From assembly GCA_958428675.1 (NCBI GenBank), contig CAUAGV010000099.1, positions 1 through 6,290 on the forward strand: DNA of 6,290 nucleotides, read 5' to 3'. The notes beneath the pieces were generated by a model. It was not told where the DNA came from, searched no databases, and was given only the letters and a program-made list of their open reading frames with translations. Made by a program: the position numbers and the translations under genes. Position 1 is the stretch's first letter. The number at the start of each line of letters is the position of its first letter. Of this stretch, positions 5,759-6,290 are shown one piece after another. Origin of the DNA: an uncultured Collinsella sp. (GTDB taxonomy: Bacteria > Actinomycetota > Coriobacteriia > Coriobacteriales > Coriobacteriaceae).

Positions 5759-6290
5759 CTACTTGCGACGAAGCAGCGCCGAGACCTCGGGCATCTTAAA
5801 GACAAAGGCAAGGCCAAAGGTAACAACAAGCGAGGCGACACCCGCAACGCAAACGTAGCCAAGAGTAATCAGAATCGAGCCGCCAAGTGCCCCGACAAAG
5901 TGTTCAAGCGCCCACATGACGCCGGCGCCTGCGGCAGCACCTAGGCCACCGAGCAAAAGGCCAAAGAAACCGCCATGTAGGATAGATTTGACCTGAAGGC
6001 CACGCAGGCGACGACGCAGCCACCACAGCGAACAGCCGACCAAGATCACGTAGTCGACGACATACGAAAGCGCGATTGCCGGCATACCGAAGCCCAGCAC
6101 AACGCCAAACAGCAGAACCGAGCCGGCCTGGCCGATGGCGGAATACAGGCAATAGCGGCTATAGGGCTTCATGTCGAGCAAGGCAGAGAAGCTCTTCTGC
6201 ATCAACACGACCACGCCGTAGAGCGGCAGCGAGAGCGCCAGGTAGACAAGGTACTCGGACACCAGCGCCACGCCGGATTCATCGAACTTG
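5759..6290 (-). CDS. murJ: C-terminal part of a MurJ/MviN-type lipid II flippase (N-terminus outside window)
   Basis: 176 residues are visible, open from the window edge (first full codon at 6289) to the TAG at 5759. The protein is strongly hydrophobic, with helices at about residues 13-30, 43-62, 64-83, 95-122 and 129-162. It ends in a short basic tail, LLRRK. The segment LALSLPLYGVVVLMQKSFSA resembles the family's LGLPAY--V-LL-RAFYALGD region, and the layout of later helices fits helices 9-14 of a MurJ/MviN (MOP superfamily) protein. These proteins move the peptidoglycan precursor lipid II across the membrane. A basic stretch, WWLRRRLRGL (about 83-92), separates two helices and is probably cytoplasmic. 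Its stop abuts the uvrC start, so the two are likely co-transcribed. Since two thirds of the protein is missing, another MOP-type flippase (Wzx-like) is not excluded. Confidence 0.72.
   Translation of the reverse strand, partial: KFDESGVALVSEYLVYLALSLPLYGVVVLMQKSFSALLDMKPYSRYCLYSAIGQAGSVLLFGVVLGFGMPAIALSYVVDYVILVGCSLWWLRRRLRGLQVKSILHGGFFGLLLGGLGAAAGAGVMWALEHFVGALGGSILITLGYVCVAGVASLVVTFGLAFVFKMPEVSALLRRK

Noticed and set aside
1..6290. CRISPR array, tRNA/rRNA, insertion sequence or other mobile element
   Set aside because: I found no regularly spaced repeats, no cloverleaf or rRNA-like stretch, no transposase or integrase, and no terminal repeats with flanking duplications.

Overview
The window looks like ordinary chromosome from a moderately high-GC, Gram-positive-type bacterium. 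The protein style suggests an actinobacterial, possibly Coriobacteriia/Collinsella-like host: a substrate-binding lipoprotein with a combined twin-arginine and lipobox leader, GTG starts, and strong G/C third-position bias. The taxonomic guess is inference from sequence style, not a database match. All five genes are on the minus strand, so transcription runs from high to low coordinates. Both window edges cut a gene.

Layout in transcription order: (1) 6290-5759, the C-terminal 176 residues of a polytopic membrane protein of the MurJ/MviN lipid II flippase type, N-terminus outside the window; (2) 5758-3812, complete uvrC, the dual-incision nuclease of nucleotide excision repair, starting directly after the stop of the previous gene; (3) 3811-3447, a 365-bp AT-richer intergenic region with a weak terminator-like hairpin behind uvrC, then two long inverted repeats in the likely control region of the next operon; (4) 3446-1833, a Tat-type lipoprotein of the peptide/nickel ABC transporter binding-protein family (SBP_bac_5); (5) 1832-1678, an intercistronic spacer with an 18-bp palindrome and a G/C-rich hairpin; (6) 1677-721, the first permease (DppB/OppB type); (7) 717-1, the second permease (DppC/OppC type), missing its C-terminus at the window edge.

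Genes 4, 6 and 7 form the front of an oligopeptide/dipeptide importer operon in the order binding protein, permease B, permease C. The two ATPases expected for such a system would lie beyond position 1. The hairpins between the binding protein and the permeases fit the common arrangement in which the binding protein mRNA is made or kept in excess of the permease mRNA. The murJ-like and uvrC genes are a separate, tightly coupled unit.

I see no novel defence, mobile or RNA system. The items most worth a second look are the operator-like inverted repeats around the transporter genes and a cysteine-bearing insertion in UvrC, where one of the usual cluster cysteines is replaced.
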